Part shown: piece after piece, positions 27,546-36,604 of the stretch
How the letters are laid out: each line of letters opens with the position of its first letter
How positions within the stretch are numbered: the stretch's first letter is position 1
Source: Sphingomonas aliaeris
GTDB taxonomy: Bacteria > Pseudomonadota > Alphaproteobacteria > Sphingomonadales > Sphingomonadaceae
NCBI RefSeq assembly: GCF_016743815.1
Contig: NZ_CP061035.1
Span: 994,501-1,058,500, forward strand
DNA length: 64,000 nucleotides
Reading direction: 5' to 3'
The notes under the pieces: model-generated
What the model was told of the DNA's origin: nothing
Databases searched by the model: none
The model's input: only the letters and a program-made list of their open reading frames with translations
Position numbers and translations under genes: made by a program

Positions 27546-28508
27546 ATGATCCGGAAGCCCGACGCCCGCGATTTTCGCGAGAGCGGCACCGTTACGACCA
27601 TTCGTGACGTTCATGCTGTTGCGATAGAGGGTGCTCGCGGCGTGGGGCGTGGCACGGCGCAGTTCTTCGGACGTGCCGTCATGGTGATGTTCGGGTTTGG
27701 CTTTGTCATGTCCGTGATCGGCCACGCTGGACCGGCGGGCCTTTTGTTCGCCTTTGCCGGGATCTTCGCCTTCTTCGTCTGGCGGCGTAGCAGGCGGGAC
27801 AAGCGTGATCGCGCCTGGCGGGATGTCGTGGCCACGCCTTCTCGTATCGACATCACCAGCATTTCGCCGGAAAGCTACGACCTGGCGCCGGGGGCGGCAG
27901 GGCGAGCGGCCGCGAAGGCGGCGGTGCCCGCCATCCTGTTGTTTCCGACCAGTGCAATCGGATACATGCTTCCGTTCGCGATCGGCGGCATCCTGTACCT
28001 CTCGCTTGCAATGCTCATAGTTGCCCGGCTTGTAGGCGACCGCACAATCTTGAAGTACGATCGGGAAAGCATCACGGTCAGCGGGCTGCTTCGGCAGAAC
28101 ACCATCCTGTGGGACGATGTCGCGGACATCGAGGTTCGCAAATCCTCGGCCTTCAACTTCAAGGTGTTGTTTAGCAGCGGGGCCACCCGAAACCTCGTCG
28201 TCGAGGGATATCGCAACCGGCTCGGCGGCTCTCGTAAGATGTATATCCCCGTCGACTTGCTCGGACTCGGCGAGCGTGAGCTCGCCGGCCTGATGTCGCG
28301 CTTTCTGCATCTCCAGGGTCAAGGGCATTCGACCGCGTCAGTCGCCGCCTTTGATGCCGTATCGCCGCCGGATATTACCGCAACGTCTTCGGTCTTCGAT
28401 GCTGACGAAATAATGGGCAGGTACCTGACAGAACGTGCTGTGCTGACAGCGGCGCATCGATCAGAACAGATGGCCACACGGCCCGTGTTCGGACGTAAGC
28501 GAGCGTAA
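27546..28508 (+). CDS. Membrane protein with PH-like domain, partner of PspA
   Basis: A 320-residue inner-membrane protein of unknown function. A first pair of hydrophobic segments lies at about 42-80 (VMVMFGFGFVMSVIGHAG and LLFAFAGIFAFFVW), a second at about 125-165 (AILLFPTSAIGYMLPFAIGG, ILYLSLAMLIVARL). The soluble part after it, DRTILKYDRESITVSGLL then TILWDDVADIEVRKSS, reads like a bacterial PH domain of the YdbS/YokE kind. It starts one base after the PspA stop, so it is very likely translated with it. It may sense or localise to the stressed membrane. Confidence 0.75.
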   Translation: MIRKPDARDFRESGTVTTIRDVHAVAIEGARGVGRGTAQFFGRAVMVMFGFGFVMSVIGHAGPAGLLFAFAGIFAFFVWRRSRRDKRDRAWRDVVATPSRIDITSISPESYDLAPGAAGRAAAKAAVPAILLFPTSAIGYMLPFAIGGILYLSLAMLIVARLVGDRTILKYDRESITVSGLLRQNTILWDDVADIEVRKSSAFNFKVLFSSGATRNLVVEGYRNRLGGSRKMYIPVDLLGLGERELAGLMSRFLHLQGQGHSTASVAAFDAVSPPDITATSSVFDADEIMGRYLTERAVLTAAHRSEQMATRPVFGRKRA

Positions 28509-28711
28509 GAAGTGCCGTTCGAATGGAACTTATTCCCGTCATCAATCGCGAGTCAACGACCCCAAGGACGTGGCGTCGCTTCCATGAACGTCGGTAAGCC
28601 AAGCGTGCCTGGAACCATGAATGGATGTCCGCTTTTAGGGGTGTCGAGATTAGCTCAGAGTGATCGCAAGTGGATCTTGCCCGCCTATGCATGGCGGCAA
28701 GACCCATCTTA

Positions 28712-29575
28712 CTATCCAATCGAGTTCAGTTCAGCGATCGCATCTTCGGGCAAGGTCAGCGATGCCACGGCGAGGTTCTCGTGCAGATGCGCCACGGACG
28801 ACGTGCCGGGAATGAGCAGGATGTTAGGGGCGTGCTGCAACAGCCAGGCAAGAGCTACCTGCATCGGCGTTGCATGAAGTCTCGCCGCGACTTTCGACAG
28901 CGCGGCCGATTGAAGCGGATTGAAACCGCCAAGCGGGAAGAACGGGACATAGGCGACGCCCTCGCCAGCCAGTCTCTCGATAAACGCATCGTCAGTGCGG
29001 TGCGCGATGTTGTACTGGTTCTGGACGCAGACGATATCGGCAATGCCGCGGGCTTCCTCGAACTGGCTAGGGGTGATGTTGCTCAGGCCGATATGGCGGA
29101 CCAGTCCTTGGCGTTGAAGATCGGCAACAGCCCTCAGCGGAGCCGCGAGCGAACCCTCTGCTGGGCCATGCACGTCGAACATCAGCCGCAGGTTGACGAC
29201 ATCGAGCGTTTCGAGGCCAAGGTTGGTCAAATTGTCCTCCACCGCGCGCTTTAGCTCGTCCGGCCCGAACGCCGGCAGCCACGAAGCGTCGTGCCCACGG
29301 CGTGCACCGATCTTGGTCACGATCAGCAGGTCGTCGGGATAAGGCGACAGCGCCTCCCGGATCAATTGATTGGTGACGTGGGGACCGTAGAAATCGCTCG
29401 TATCGACATGGTTGACGCCGGCCGCAATTGCCGCCCGCAGAACGTCCAGCGCCTGTTGGTGGTCGCGCGGCGGGCCAAACACGCCCGGTCCAGCGAGTTG
29501 CATCGCGCCATACCCGATCCGCTTCACGCTGCGCCCGGCCAGTGAGTAAGTACCGGCGGTTTCAATCGTCATCAT
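28712..29575 (-). CDS. Aldo-keto reductase
   Basis: A 287-residue NADPH-dependent aldo-keto reductase, TIM barrel. Catalytic residues seen are D and Y in DTSDFYG, and K in LLIVTKIG. The usual histidine position shows Arg (VVNLRLM). This variant also occurs in PdxI/YdbC-like oxidoreductases. The cofactor end is LLIPGTSSVAHLHENLA. Two adjacent ATG codons at 29575 and 29572 follow AGGAG. The gene is divergent from the LysR gene 90 bases away, which probably regulates it. The substrate may be an aldehyde such as pyridoxal, but this is inference. Confidence 0.88.
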   Translation of the reverse strand: MMTIETAGTYSLAGRSVKRIGYGAMQLAGPGVFGPPRDHQQALDVLRAAIAAGVNHVDTSDFYGPHVTNQLIREALSPYPDDLLIVTKIGARRGHDASWLPAFGPDELKRAVEDNLTNLGLETLDVVNLRLMFDVHGPAEGSLAAPLRAVADLQRQGLVRHIGLSNITPSQFEEARGIADIVCVQNQYNIAHRTDDAFIERLAGEGVAYVPFFPLGGFNPLQSAALSKVAARLHATPMQVALAWLLQHAPNILLIPGTSSVAHLHENLAVASLTLPEDAIAELNSIG

Positions 29576-29663
29576 CAGTCTCCTGTTATGACGCGTAGAT
29601 ACGAGTTGCGGATTACTCAGATAAGTCGGAGTGATCCGTACGGGCTGTACGGAAAACCGAACG

Positions 29664-30581
29664 ATGAAGGCTGACCTTGGCGACCTCAATGCCTTTCTTG
29701 CCGTTGCGCAGGCTCGGGGGTTCCGAGATGCGGCCCGCAACGTAGGATCAAGTGCATCGACCCTAAGCGAAGCCGTGAGGCGGTTGGAAACCAGGTTGGG
29801 GGTCCGCCTGCTCCACCGTACGACGCGAAGCGTCAAGCTGACCGAAGCAGGCATGCGGCTGGTAGAGCGTTTGAGGCCGGCGCTGGACGAAGTCGAGGCG
29901 GCACTCGATGTGATCAACCTGTTCCGCGACCGTCCCGCGGGAACGCTGCGACTCAATGTGCCAGTCAGCGCGGCACGACTGGTGTTGCCAGCAATCCTGC
30001 CCGGCTTCCTTGCAGACTATCCCGACATTCAGATTGAAGTCGTTGCCGACGACGGCTTTGTGGACATGGTAGCGTCAGGATGCGACGCTGGCATTCGCTA
30101 CGACGAGCGGCTCGAACAGGACATGATCGCCATGCCGATCGGGCCGCGCGTGCAGCGCTTCGCCACGGCCGCTTCGCCCGCCTATCTGGACGCGCGGGGA
30201 CGTCCCGGTCATCCCCGCGACCTGCTCGCACATGCCTGTCTTCGAGGCCGATTCACCAGTGGCGCGCTGACCAGCCCATGGGAGTTCGAGCGCGATGGTG
30301 AAATCGTAAGGGTGGAGCCGCAGGGTCCCCTGATCGCGAGCGTTGCCGGCGCGGCAGATCTGTTGGTCGACATGGCGATCGGAGGTAGCGGCATCGTGTC
30401 CCTGTTCGAGGACTGGCTTCGACCGGCGATCGATCGCGGTGTGCTGGAACCGGTGCTGCCGGAGTGGTGGCAGGCGTTCTCGGGCCCATACCTCTATTAT
30501 TCAGGTCGCCGCTTGCTGCCGCCGCCCCTCCGAGCCTTCATCGAGCATATCCGCGCGAATGCCCCAGCAGTCTCGAATTGA
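29664..30581 (+). CDS. LysR family transcriptional regulator
   Basis: A 305-residue LysR-type regulator. The winged HTH at 1-65 reads DLNAFLAVAQARGFRDAARN, with LSEAVRRLETRLGVRLLHRT as recognition helix and wing. A periplasmic-binding-like effector domain follows (GTLRLNVPVSAARLVLP, DIQIEVVADDGFVDMV). ATG 29664 aligns with the family N-terminus; the frame is open 11 codons further. Being divergent from the aldo-keto reductase, it likely controls it and itself. Confidence 0.92.
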   Translation: MKADLGDLNAFLAVAQARGFRDAARNVGSSASTLSEAVRRLETRLGVRLLHRTTRSVKLTEAGMRLVERLRPALDEVEAALDVINLFRDRPAGTLRLNVPVSAARLVLPAILPGFLADYPDIQIEVVADDGFVDMVASGCDAGIRYDERLEQDMIAMPIGPRVQRFATAASPAYLDARGRPGHPRDLLAHACLRGRFTSGALTSPWEFERDGEIVRVEPQGPLIASVAGAADLLVDMAIGGSGIVSLFEDWLRPAIDRGVLEPVLPEWWQAFSGPYLYYSGRRLLPPPLRAFIEHIRANAPAVSN

Positions 30582-30771
30582 GAGCGCTTATTCTGAATGT
30601 TGTACACGCATGAGAATGGGGGAAAGATGCCGATGACGGTTGTGGTTGGTTCATCAGTTTACAAACGCAAAGTTTGCGCGCGCCCGACCGCCACTTCGCC
30701 CTAAGGAACTACCCCGAGGCGGATGAAGGCAGCCGCCTGATTATTCTTAGAAGAATTAGAGTAGCCATAGA

Positions 30772-30948
30772 TTACGTATAAATGACCATAGCAACACCCG
30801 ACACAGACAAGACCACGCTCAGAACCATGAGGCACCTTACTGCGCGGGCATGACTCGAGCCGCTTGCGAGGTGTACCGCCCACAGCAGGAGACCCGTGCT
30901 GACGAGTACACAGATGCTGCCAAAGGTATCGCCCTGTGCCTCGGTCAT
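30772..30948 (-). CDS. Small two-span membrane protein (58 aa)
   Basis: From ATG 30948, preceded by GGAGAG, the product is MTEAQGDTFGS followed by two hydrophobic helices (ICVLVSTGLLLWAVHLA; CLMVLSVVLSVSGVAMVIY) with a positive loop SHARAVR between them. This gives an N-out/C-out or hairpin topology. Function unknown. The frame continues upstream for 37 codons without a better start. Confidence 0.45.
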   Translation of the reverse strand: MTEAQGDTFGSICVLVSTGLLLWAVHLASGSSHARAVRCLMVLSVVLSVSGVAMVIYT

Positions 30949-31141
30949 TGTCTCTCCAGCCAATTCTGGCTTCCAAGCTACGGCCCAGAACGCACTCTTT
31001 TGATGACGCCTGCATGAAATGACCCAGTCCGATTCCAGGAGCCCGCCAGTCTCCGCCACCCCAAGACGTGCGACCGCTTCAACCGCATCGAAATGCCCGG
31101 ACGAGGCGAATACGCCGTGGGCGGCGAGGTGACGATCGCAT

Positions 31142-31167
31142 CGGCCCCTCCATTCCCGGAGGGGCCG
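31142..31167 (-). terminator. Stem-loop after the SDR gene
   Basis: A perfect 10-bp stem (CGGCCCCTCC with GGAGGGGCCG, 6-base loop) twelve bases past the stop of the SDR gene. There is no T-run; probable transcript-end or stability hairpin. Confidence 0.45.
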
Positions 31168-31178
31168 CCCGCTGTCGC

Positions 31179-31913
31179 TCAGGCCGCAGCACCTCCATCG
31201 ATGTTGAGCGTGGCGCCGGTGATGTAGCTGGCATCCGGCCCGGCAAGGAAGGAGACGGCACCAGCAATCTCTTCTACATTCCCGTAGCGGCCGAGCGGGA
31301 TGGCGCCGAGCATCTGCTGCGCGAACTCGCCGTCGGCCGGATTCAGGTCGGTATCGATTGGGCCCGGCTGTACCGTGTTGACGAGGATATTGCGCGGAGC
31401 GAGGTCCTTTGCCCAGCCGCGTGCCAGCGCCGCGACCGCCGCCTTCGTCGCGCTGTAGACCGAGGTCGCCGGGAAGGCGAGTTCGCCTGAGATACTGCCT
31501 ATCAGGATGATCCGCCCACCATCGCTGAGGTGTGGAAGCGCCGCACGTGTGCCAACATGCAACCCTTTCACGTTGACCGCGAACTGGCGGTCGAAGGTCT
31601 CGTCGGTGTCCTCGGCAACGACGGAGAACTCGGCCACTCCGGCATTGTGAACCAGGATGTCGATCGTGCCGAGCGCTGCCGCCGCCTGCTCGACTCCTGC
31701 GCGCTGGGAAGCTGGGTCAGAAGCATCGGCTTGGAATGCAAAGGCAGTGCCGCCCGCGCTTTCGATCGCCGCTACGGTAGCGTCCGCGGCGGCCTTGTTT
31801 CCGGCGTAGGTGATCGCAACGGATGCTCCATCAGCGGCCAGTCTTTTGGCGATCGCTGCGCCAATACCACGCGACCCGCCAGTGACGAGCGCCTTCTTGC
31901 CCTGAAGTGACAT
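31179..31913 (-). CDS. SDR family oxidoreductase (FabG-like)
   Basis: A 244-residue classical short-chain dehydrogenase. The NAD(P) motif TGGSRGIGAAIAKRL is at 11-25, NAG is in VHNAGVAEF, catalytic Ser is in IGSISGEL, and YSATKAA supplies Tyr and Lys. The C-terminus GATLNIDGGAAA is typical of 3-oxoacyl-ACP reductase relatives. The exact substrate is unknown. The start has a GGAG site. It faces the ArsR-type gene at 32045 across a 131-base promoter region; such regulator-SDR pairs are common and suggest control by that repressor. Confidence 0.9.
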   Translation of the reverse strand: MSLQGKKALVTGGSRGIGAAIAKRLAADGASVAITYAGNKAAADATVAAIESAGGTAFAFQADASDPASQRAGVEQAAAALGTIDILVHNAGVAEFSVVAEDTDETFDRQFAVNVKGLHVGTRAALPHLSDGGRIILIGSISGELAFPATSVYSATKAAVAALARGWAKDLAPRNILVNTVQPGPIDTDLNPADGEFAQQMLGAIPLGRYGNVEEIAGAVSFLAGPDASYITGATLNIDGGAAA

Positions 31914-32044
31914 ATCGTATCTCCAAAATGTGCCCTGCGGTCACGCCTTCATGCGCTGTTGGCAGACAGGAAGATGGGGCGCCTCGGCAATGGTTCAACA
32001 ATCCCGAACTATTAAAATGATGCTCGTCTCCCTATATCTTGGTT

Positions 32045-32356
32045 ATGCCACGTTTCACCCATCCCAGGCTCGAGGATGTGCCGCTCGATCTAGCGTTGCA
32101 CGCCTTGGCCGATCCGAACCGCCTCGGCATGGTCGCGCGACTGGCCGCGACCGAGCGGCTAAGCTGCACGGACGCGGCTCCTTGCGAGACGATCCCTAAG
32201 AGTACGCTGTCGAACCATCTCAAGCTCTTGCGATCAGCGGGGCTGATAGAGACCACACAGGCGGGGCGTGAGATGATAAACACGCTGCGACGCTCCGATT
32301 TCGATCAGCGGTTCCCCGGTCTGCTCGAGGCGGTTCTCGCGAATCGGCCTGACTGA
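32045..32356 (+). CDS. ArsR-type winged-helix transcriptional regulator
   Basis: A 103-residue helix-turn-helix protein. ALHALADPNRLGMVARL is the first ArsR helix, PKSTLSNHLKLLRSAGLIE is the recognition helix, and the wing is TTQAGREMINTLRR. No metal-binding cysteine pair at the DNA helix (ELCVCDL type) is present; two Cys (SCTDAAPC) lie before it and could be redox-active. It is divergent from the SDR gene, the likely target. It ends about 280 bases before the tRNA fragment. Confidence 0.88.
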   Translation: MPRFTHPRLEDVPLDLALHALADPNRLGMVARLAATERLSCTDAAPCETIPKSTLSNHLKLLRSAGLIETTQAGREMINTLRRSDFDQRFPGLLEAVLANRPD

Positions 32357-32636
32357 CAGAGTGCACAGCGGTTAGTCGGCGACGAGCGTACAGCCGGCAT
32401 TACGGTGGATATAGGGCAGCCGCCCCAACAGCATGGTCAACCGCTCGGCGTCGCCTGCCATCGGAATCATGCCGTATCTGACGGGTCTTCCACGCGGACC
32501 TTCTCAGGAAAGCGCAGCCGCTCCAGCTCCGGTGTAGCTCCGGTGTAAACGGCTGATATTCTGGTTTTATTCCCGGTTCGTTCGAGTGGCGAGTTGGCGG
32601 AAAATGCCATTATTCTCAACGCTTAGCGAATAGGCT

Positions 32637-32686
32637 CTGTGTTGACATCGCAGGGGTCGCAAGTTCAATCCTTGCCACGCCCACCA
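32637..32686 (+). other. 3' half of tRNA-Val(GAC): candidate attachment site
   Basis: The sequence folds as the 3' half of a tRNA. The anticodon stem CTGTG/CGCAG (32637-32641, 32649-32653) encloses the loop TTGACAT with anticodon GAC (32644-32646). It continues with variable loop GGGTC, T-stem GCAAG/CTTGC with loop TTCAATC, acceptor strand CACGCCC, discriminator A and encoded CCA (32684-32686). The partner GGGCGTG is absent and the bases before 32637 do not make a D-arm, so this is not a functional tRNA gene. Integrating elements that use tRNA 3' ends leave such a displaced half at one border. It is followed six bases later by a perfect terminator. Confidence 0.75.
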
Positions 32687-32691
32687 TGGAA

Positions 32692-32727
32692 AGCCCTGGT
32701 AGCCGACCGGCTACCAGGGCTTTTTTG
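32692..32727 (+). terminator. Strong rho-independent terminator after the tRNA half
   Basis: AGCCCTGGTAGCC (32692-32704) pairs perfectly with GGCTACCAGGGCT (32709-32721) over a GACC loop, followed by TTTTT. It is probably the native terminator of the tRNA-Val gene that was split. Confidence 0.9.
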
Positions 32728-32788
32728 TTTCCTACGCCTGTAGAACGCCGGCAATTCCGAAACGCGTGCCGATGTCGTGGCGAAACTC

Positions 32789-33703
32789 CTACTGCCCCCG
32801 ATCGACCGACACCGCCGGCCTTGTTCGTTCCGCGACCGCGGACCACAACGTCTCCGATACCTTCGACAAGGCACCGGCCGGCCGCACGAGCGTGATCGAG
32901 ACAGATGTGCAATAGGCTTGCGGAGCGGCGTAGACGATCCGGCCGGCCGCCAACGCGGATGCCGCGAGCGATTGCGGCACCCATGCGACGCCCCGCCCGT
33001 CGATCGCCATCGACAGCAAAGCCGCCGCGAGCCGCGATTGCAACACGACCGTCAGTCGCGGTTCCAACTCGCGCGATGCCCAGTCCGCCGCCAGGATCCG
33101 GCCCAGCCCCGATTCGAGGCTATAGGCGAGATACGGCACATCGTCCTGCTCCAGCGTCCATCGCGGCTCCCCGGCGTCGTTTGGCCGACAGATGGGCACG
33201 AGCAGGTCCTGTCCGACCTCCACGCGGATGAAATCCTTCGTGTCCAGCGTCGTCGTCATAAGCGGATGATGATGCGACAGCAGGAACGATGCCTCGCCGT
33301 GCCGCATCATCTGTTCGCACGCCGTCAAGCTGTCCGATTTGAGGTTAATCGCCTCATGCGGCGCATGATCGACGATCCATTGCGGAAAGAAGCTGAAGGA
33401 CAACGCATGCGTCGCGGCGATGGCAAGGACCGCGTCGCCTTGCGATGCCACCTCCAGTGCCACGCTTCGGGCGCGATACAGGTCGCGAACTGAACCTTGA
33501 ACTTATCCACGGAAGTGCTGGCGGGCGGCACTCAGGTCGGTGCCGGATTTCGTCCGGATGAACAGGGGCGTGCCCACCCACTGTTCTAGCGATCGAATGC
33601 GGCGGCCGAATGCCGGCTGCGTGACGTTGCGCTGTTCGGCTGCGCGCGAGAAGTTGCGCTCGTCCGCAAGCATCAGGAAGTCTTCGAGCCACTCCAGTTG
33701 CAT
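32789..33703 (-). pseudogene. LysR family regulator interrupted by TAA
   Basis: A LysR-type regulator next to and divergent from the tartrate dehydratase gene. From ATG 33703 it reads MQLEWLEDFLMLADERNFSR, then VTQPAFGRRIRSLEQWVGT and FIRTKSGTDLSAARQHFRG. It then meets TAA (33503-33505, codon 67). The same frame runs on through RDLYRARSVALEV, the whole effector domain and MAIDGRGVAWVPQSL to 32789, giving the normal 304 codons if read through. A single change (for example TAC or TAT to TAA) explains it. If real, the neighbouring genes have lost their regulator; a sequencing error is possible. Confidence 0.8.
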
Positions 33704-33877
33704 CGCCTTGGAACCCCGCTCGTTGTGCGACCGACCCCGATAGTCGCCTACATCTTTATGCCGATCCGGCACCGATGGACTCGTTATCGGCATTTGATGG
33801 CGCGCGGCAAGCACCCCTATCGAGGACCGATCACGGATCGGAAAAGCACGCATTACCGCGATCCAGAAGGAGCCATC

Positions 33878-35041
33878 ATGCGCATCATCGACGTCTGCGA
33901 GATCACGCAGCCCATCTCGTCCCCCATCCGCAATGCCTATATCGACTTCAGCAAGATGACCGCCAGCCTCGTCGCGGTCGTCACCGACGTGGTGCGCGAC
34001 GGACGGCGCGTCGTCGGCTACGGCTTCAACTCGAACGGCCGCTACGGCCAGGGCGGCCTGATCCGGGAGAGGTTCCGCGACAGGATCCTCGAAGCGGCGT
34101 CGGAAAGCCTGCTGGACGACGAACGCGAAAATTTGGATCCGCACAAGATCTGGGTGGCGATGATGACCAATGAGAAGCCGGGCGGGCACGGAGAACGCTC
34201 GGTCGCGGTCGGCACGCTAGACATGGCGATCTGGGACGCCGTTGCGAAGATCGAGGGCAAGCCGCTGTTCCGCTTGCTCGCCGAGCGGCACGACCGCATC
34301 GCGAACCCGCGCGTGTTCGTCTATGCCGCCGGCGGCTATTACTATCCCGGCAAGGACAACAGCGCGCTGTGTGCGGAAATGCGCGGCTACTTGGATCGCG
34401 GCTACAACGTCGTGAAGATGAAGATCGGCGGCGCGTCGATCAAGGAGGATCGCGGCCGGATCGAGGCGGTGCTGAACGAGATCGGGTCGCAGGCGCAACT
34501 GGCGGTCGATGCAAACGGCCGCTTCGACCTCGAAACCGGCATCGCCTACGCCAAGATGCTCCGCGAATATCCCTTGTTCTGGTACGAGGAGATCGGCGAT
34601 CCACTCGACTATTCGTTGCAGGCGGCGATTTCCGAATATTATCCGGGTCCGATGGCGACCGGCGAAAACCTGTTCTCGCATCAGGACGCGCGCAACCTCT
34701 TGCGCCATGGAGGCATGCGGCCCGATCGCGACTGGCTGCAATTCGACTGTGCCCTGTCCTACGGGCTGGTCGAATATCTTCGCACGCTGGAGGTGCTCAA
34801 GCAGTTCGGCTGGTCGCCGTCGCGCTGCATTCCGCATGGCGGGCACCAGATGTCGCTCAACATCGCCGCCGGTCTGGGGCTGGGCGGCAATGAGAGCTAT
34901 CCCGACCTGTTCCAGCCCTATGGCGGGTTCTCGGACGGGGTGAAGGTGATCGACGGCCACATCACCATGCTCGAACTTCCCGGCATCGGTTTCGAGGGCA
35001 AGTCCGATCTTATCAAGGTGATGCGGGAACTCGCGGAGTGA
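33878..35041 (+). CDS. tarD: D(-)-tartrate dehydratase (enolase superfamily)
   Basis: A Mg-dependent dehydratase that turns D-tartrate into oxaloacetate. The 387 residues match, as I recall it, the characterised Bradyrhizobium enzyme along the whole length. The catalytic set is all present with a constant shift of two: K180-x-K182 (VVKMKIGG), D211 (VDANGRF), E237 (WYEEIG), E263 (ATGENLF) and H320 (CIPHGGHQMS). Both acid/base residues (K182, H320) and the three metal ligands are therefore intact. AAGGAG lies six bases before ATG 33878. The gene is divergent from a broken LysR gene and 140 bases upstream of an exported esterase. Confidence 0.9.
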   Translation: MRIIDVCEITQPISSPIRNAYIDFSKMTASLVAVVTDVVRDGRRVVGYGFNSNGRYGQGGLIRERFRDRILEAASESLLDDERENLDPHKIWVAMMTNEKPGGHGERSVAVGTLDMAIWDAVAKIEGKPLFRLLAERHDRIANPRVFVYAAGGYYYPGKDNSALCAEMRGYLDRGYNVVKMKIGGASIKEDRGRIEAVLNEIGSQAQLAVDANGRFDLETGIAYAKMLREYPLFWYEEIGDPLDYSLQAAISEYYPGPMATGENLFSHQDARNLLRHGGMRPDRDWLQFDCALSYGLVEYLRTLEVLKQFGWSPSRCIPHGGHQMSLNIAAGLGLGGNESYPDLFQPYGGFSDGVKVIDGHITMLELPGIGFEGKSDLIKVMRELAE

Positions 35042-35180
35042 GAATCCGAAGGCCAAAAAAGCGCGCTTTTCCGTCGCATCTGCTAAAGACTGGCATGTAT
35101 CGCCGGCCGAAAACAACGTCGCCGGGCAGGATAACTTCTCAAGATAAGGGCTTATCCGGGTGATTTTGAAGGGAATGAAG

Positions 35181-36209
35181 ATGAAAGCGACTCGGTTGCT
35201 GACGGCTGGAGTTCTACTGATGAGTGTGTCGACCACCGGCGTCGCATCGGCGCAATCCACCGTGCCCGGCTATACCGAGGGCGCGCAGATTATGCGCGTC
35301 GAGGTCACGGGTGGGCAAATCGACACGATCGGCGGCGTGATCTATTCACAGATCAAGTCCCAGCGCGCCATTCGACAGCTTCGGATGACGCTGCTCGTGC
35401 CCCGAAACGACGACCTGAAGCCCGCCATCGTCTATTTCCCCGGCGGCGGCTTCACCTCGGCGGATTACGAGAAATACTCCGAAATGCGCACGGCGCTGGC
35501 CAAGGCCGGTTACATCGTCGCCGCGGCGGAATATCGCGTCGTACCGGACAAGTTTCCTGCGCTGGTTCAGGATGGGAAAGCTGCCGTCCGCTATCTCCGC
35601 GAACATGCCGAGGAATATGGCATCGACCCCGCGCGGATCGGGGTGATCGGGGATTCCGCCGGCGGATACGTCGCGCAGATGGTCGGTACGACCAATGGCG
35701 AGCGGGAATTCGACCAGGGTGTGTTCCTCGACAAATCGTCGGATGTGCAGGCCGCGGTTTCGCTATACGGCATCTCCGACCTCCGCAGCATCGGCGAAGG
35801 TTTCCCGGAGGACGTACAAAAGGTCCACCAGTCGCTCGCCGTAACCGAAGCCCTGCTCCTGAATGGCCCGGCGTTCGGCCGCTTCGTCGGTGCATCGGTG
35901 ACCAGCACGCCCGAAAAGGCGCTCGCCGCGAGTTCGATCGGGCACGTGAAGGGAAAAAAGCCACCCTTCCTCATCATGCACGGCACCGCGGACACTTTGG
36001 TGTCGCCTATGCAAAGCGCGCATCTCTACGAGGCGCTGAAAGCGGGCAACAATTTCGTCGAATACGTGCTGGTCGAAGGCGCCGGGCATGGCGACCTCCC
36101 CTGGTATCAGGCGCCGGTCATCGATCGCGTGGTCGGCTGGTTCAGGCAGCATCTGGGCGCGCCGATCAAGGGCAAGGCAAAGCCCGCCCGAACAAACGCA
36201 AATTTGTAG
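35181..36209 (+). CDS. Exported alpha/beta hydrolase (carboxylesterase-like)
   Basis: A periplasmic esterase of 342 residues. A signal peptide starts MKATRLLTAGVLLMSV and ends near GVASAQ. The enzyme core has VYFPGGGFTSADYEKY (oxyanion glycines), AAAEYRVVPDKFPA, the nucleophile elbow GDSAGGY, and HGTADTLVSP (acid). The histidine is in VEGAGHGDLPW. It belongs to the BD-FAE/esterase_phb group, with activity on feruloyl or acetyl esters possible. ATG 35181 is eight bases from GAAGGG. It lies downstream of tarD in the same direction but with a 140-base gap, so cotranscription is uncertain. Confidence 0.85.
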   Translation: MKATRLLTAGVLLMSVSTTGVASAQSTVPGYTEGAQIMRVEVTGGQIDTIGGVIYSQIKSQRAIRQLRMTLLVPRNDDLKPAIVYFPGGGFTSADYEKYSEMRTALAKAGYIVAAAEYRVVPDKFPALVQDGKAAVRYLREHAEEYGIDPARIGVIGDSAGGYVAQMVGTTNGEREFDQGVFLDKSSDVQAAVSLYGISDLRSIGEGFPEDVQKVHQSLAVTEALLLNGPAFGRFVGASVTSTPEKALAASSIGHVKGKKPPFLIMHGTADTLVSPMQSAHLYEALKAGNNFVEYVLVEGAGHGDLPWYQAPVIDRVVGWFRQHLGAPIKGKAKPARTNANL

Positions 36210-36604
36210 GTGCTTACGACCTGGTGATCGCGAAACAATATCGGCTACATCCGCATCCCGCGGACTTACCTCTTCCATCGATCTTGTTCTATCGATGCGC
36301 GAACGATGTGGGTCGGGATCAAAGCGCGGAATATCGACGCCTGGCCAAGTTCGTAAGACGCAGACGGTCAGCCGACGTATCCGCGACCGCGATATCATCC
36401 ATCACCGGATTGTGTTTCGATCGGTTCGTCCTTATCGCCAAGCTTGGGGGCGATGATTCGACGCGGAAACGAACTGGTTCTGCGATCAACCCGTTGCCGG
36501 GCCAGCGGGACGATTTTCGGTCAAGTTTGATTTAGGCGAGATTAACTTCCCGGTCGGTATTGGTTCTTGGTCCTTTTATAGTTGGGCGGGGTGCATAAGC
36601 GATC
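36210..36604. other. Intergenic stretch before the acyltransferase
   Basis: No coding signal or family motif is found in this region. The base composition becomes more AT-rich towards 36540-36600 (ttaacttccc, ccttttatag), consistent with a promoter for the acyltransferase. Confidence 0.45.

Noticed and set aside
32616..32984. A minus-strand frame ending VARIELATPAMSTQ across the tRNA region
   Set aside because: This is the known artefact of reading a tRNA 3' half antisense; the tRNA fold explains the sequence.
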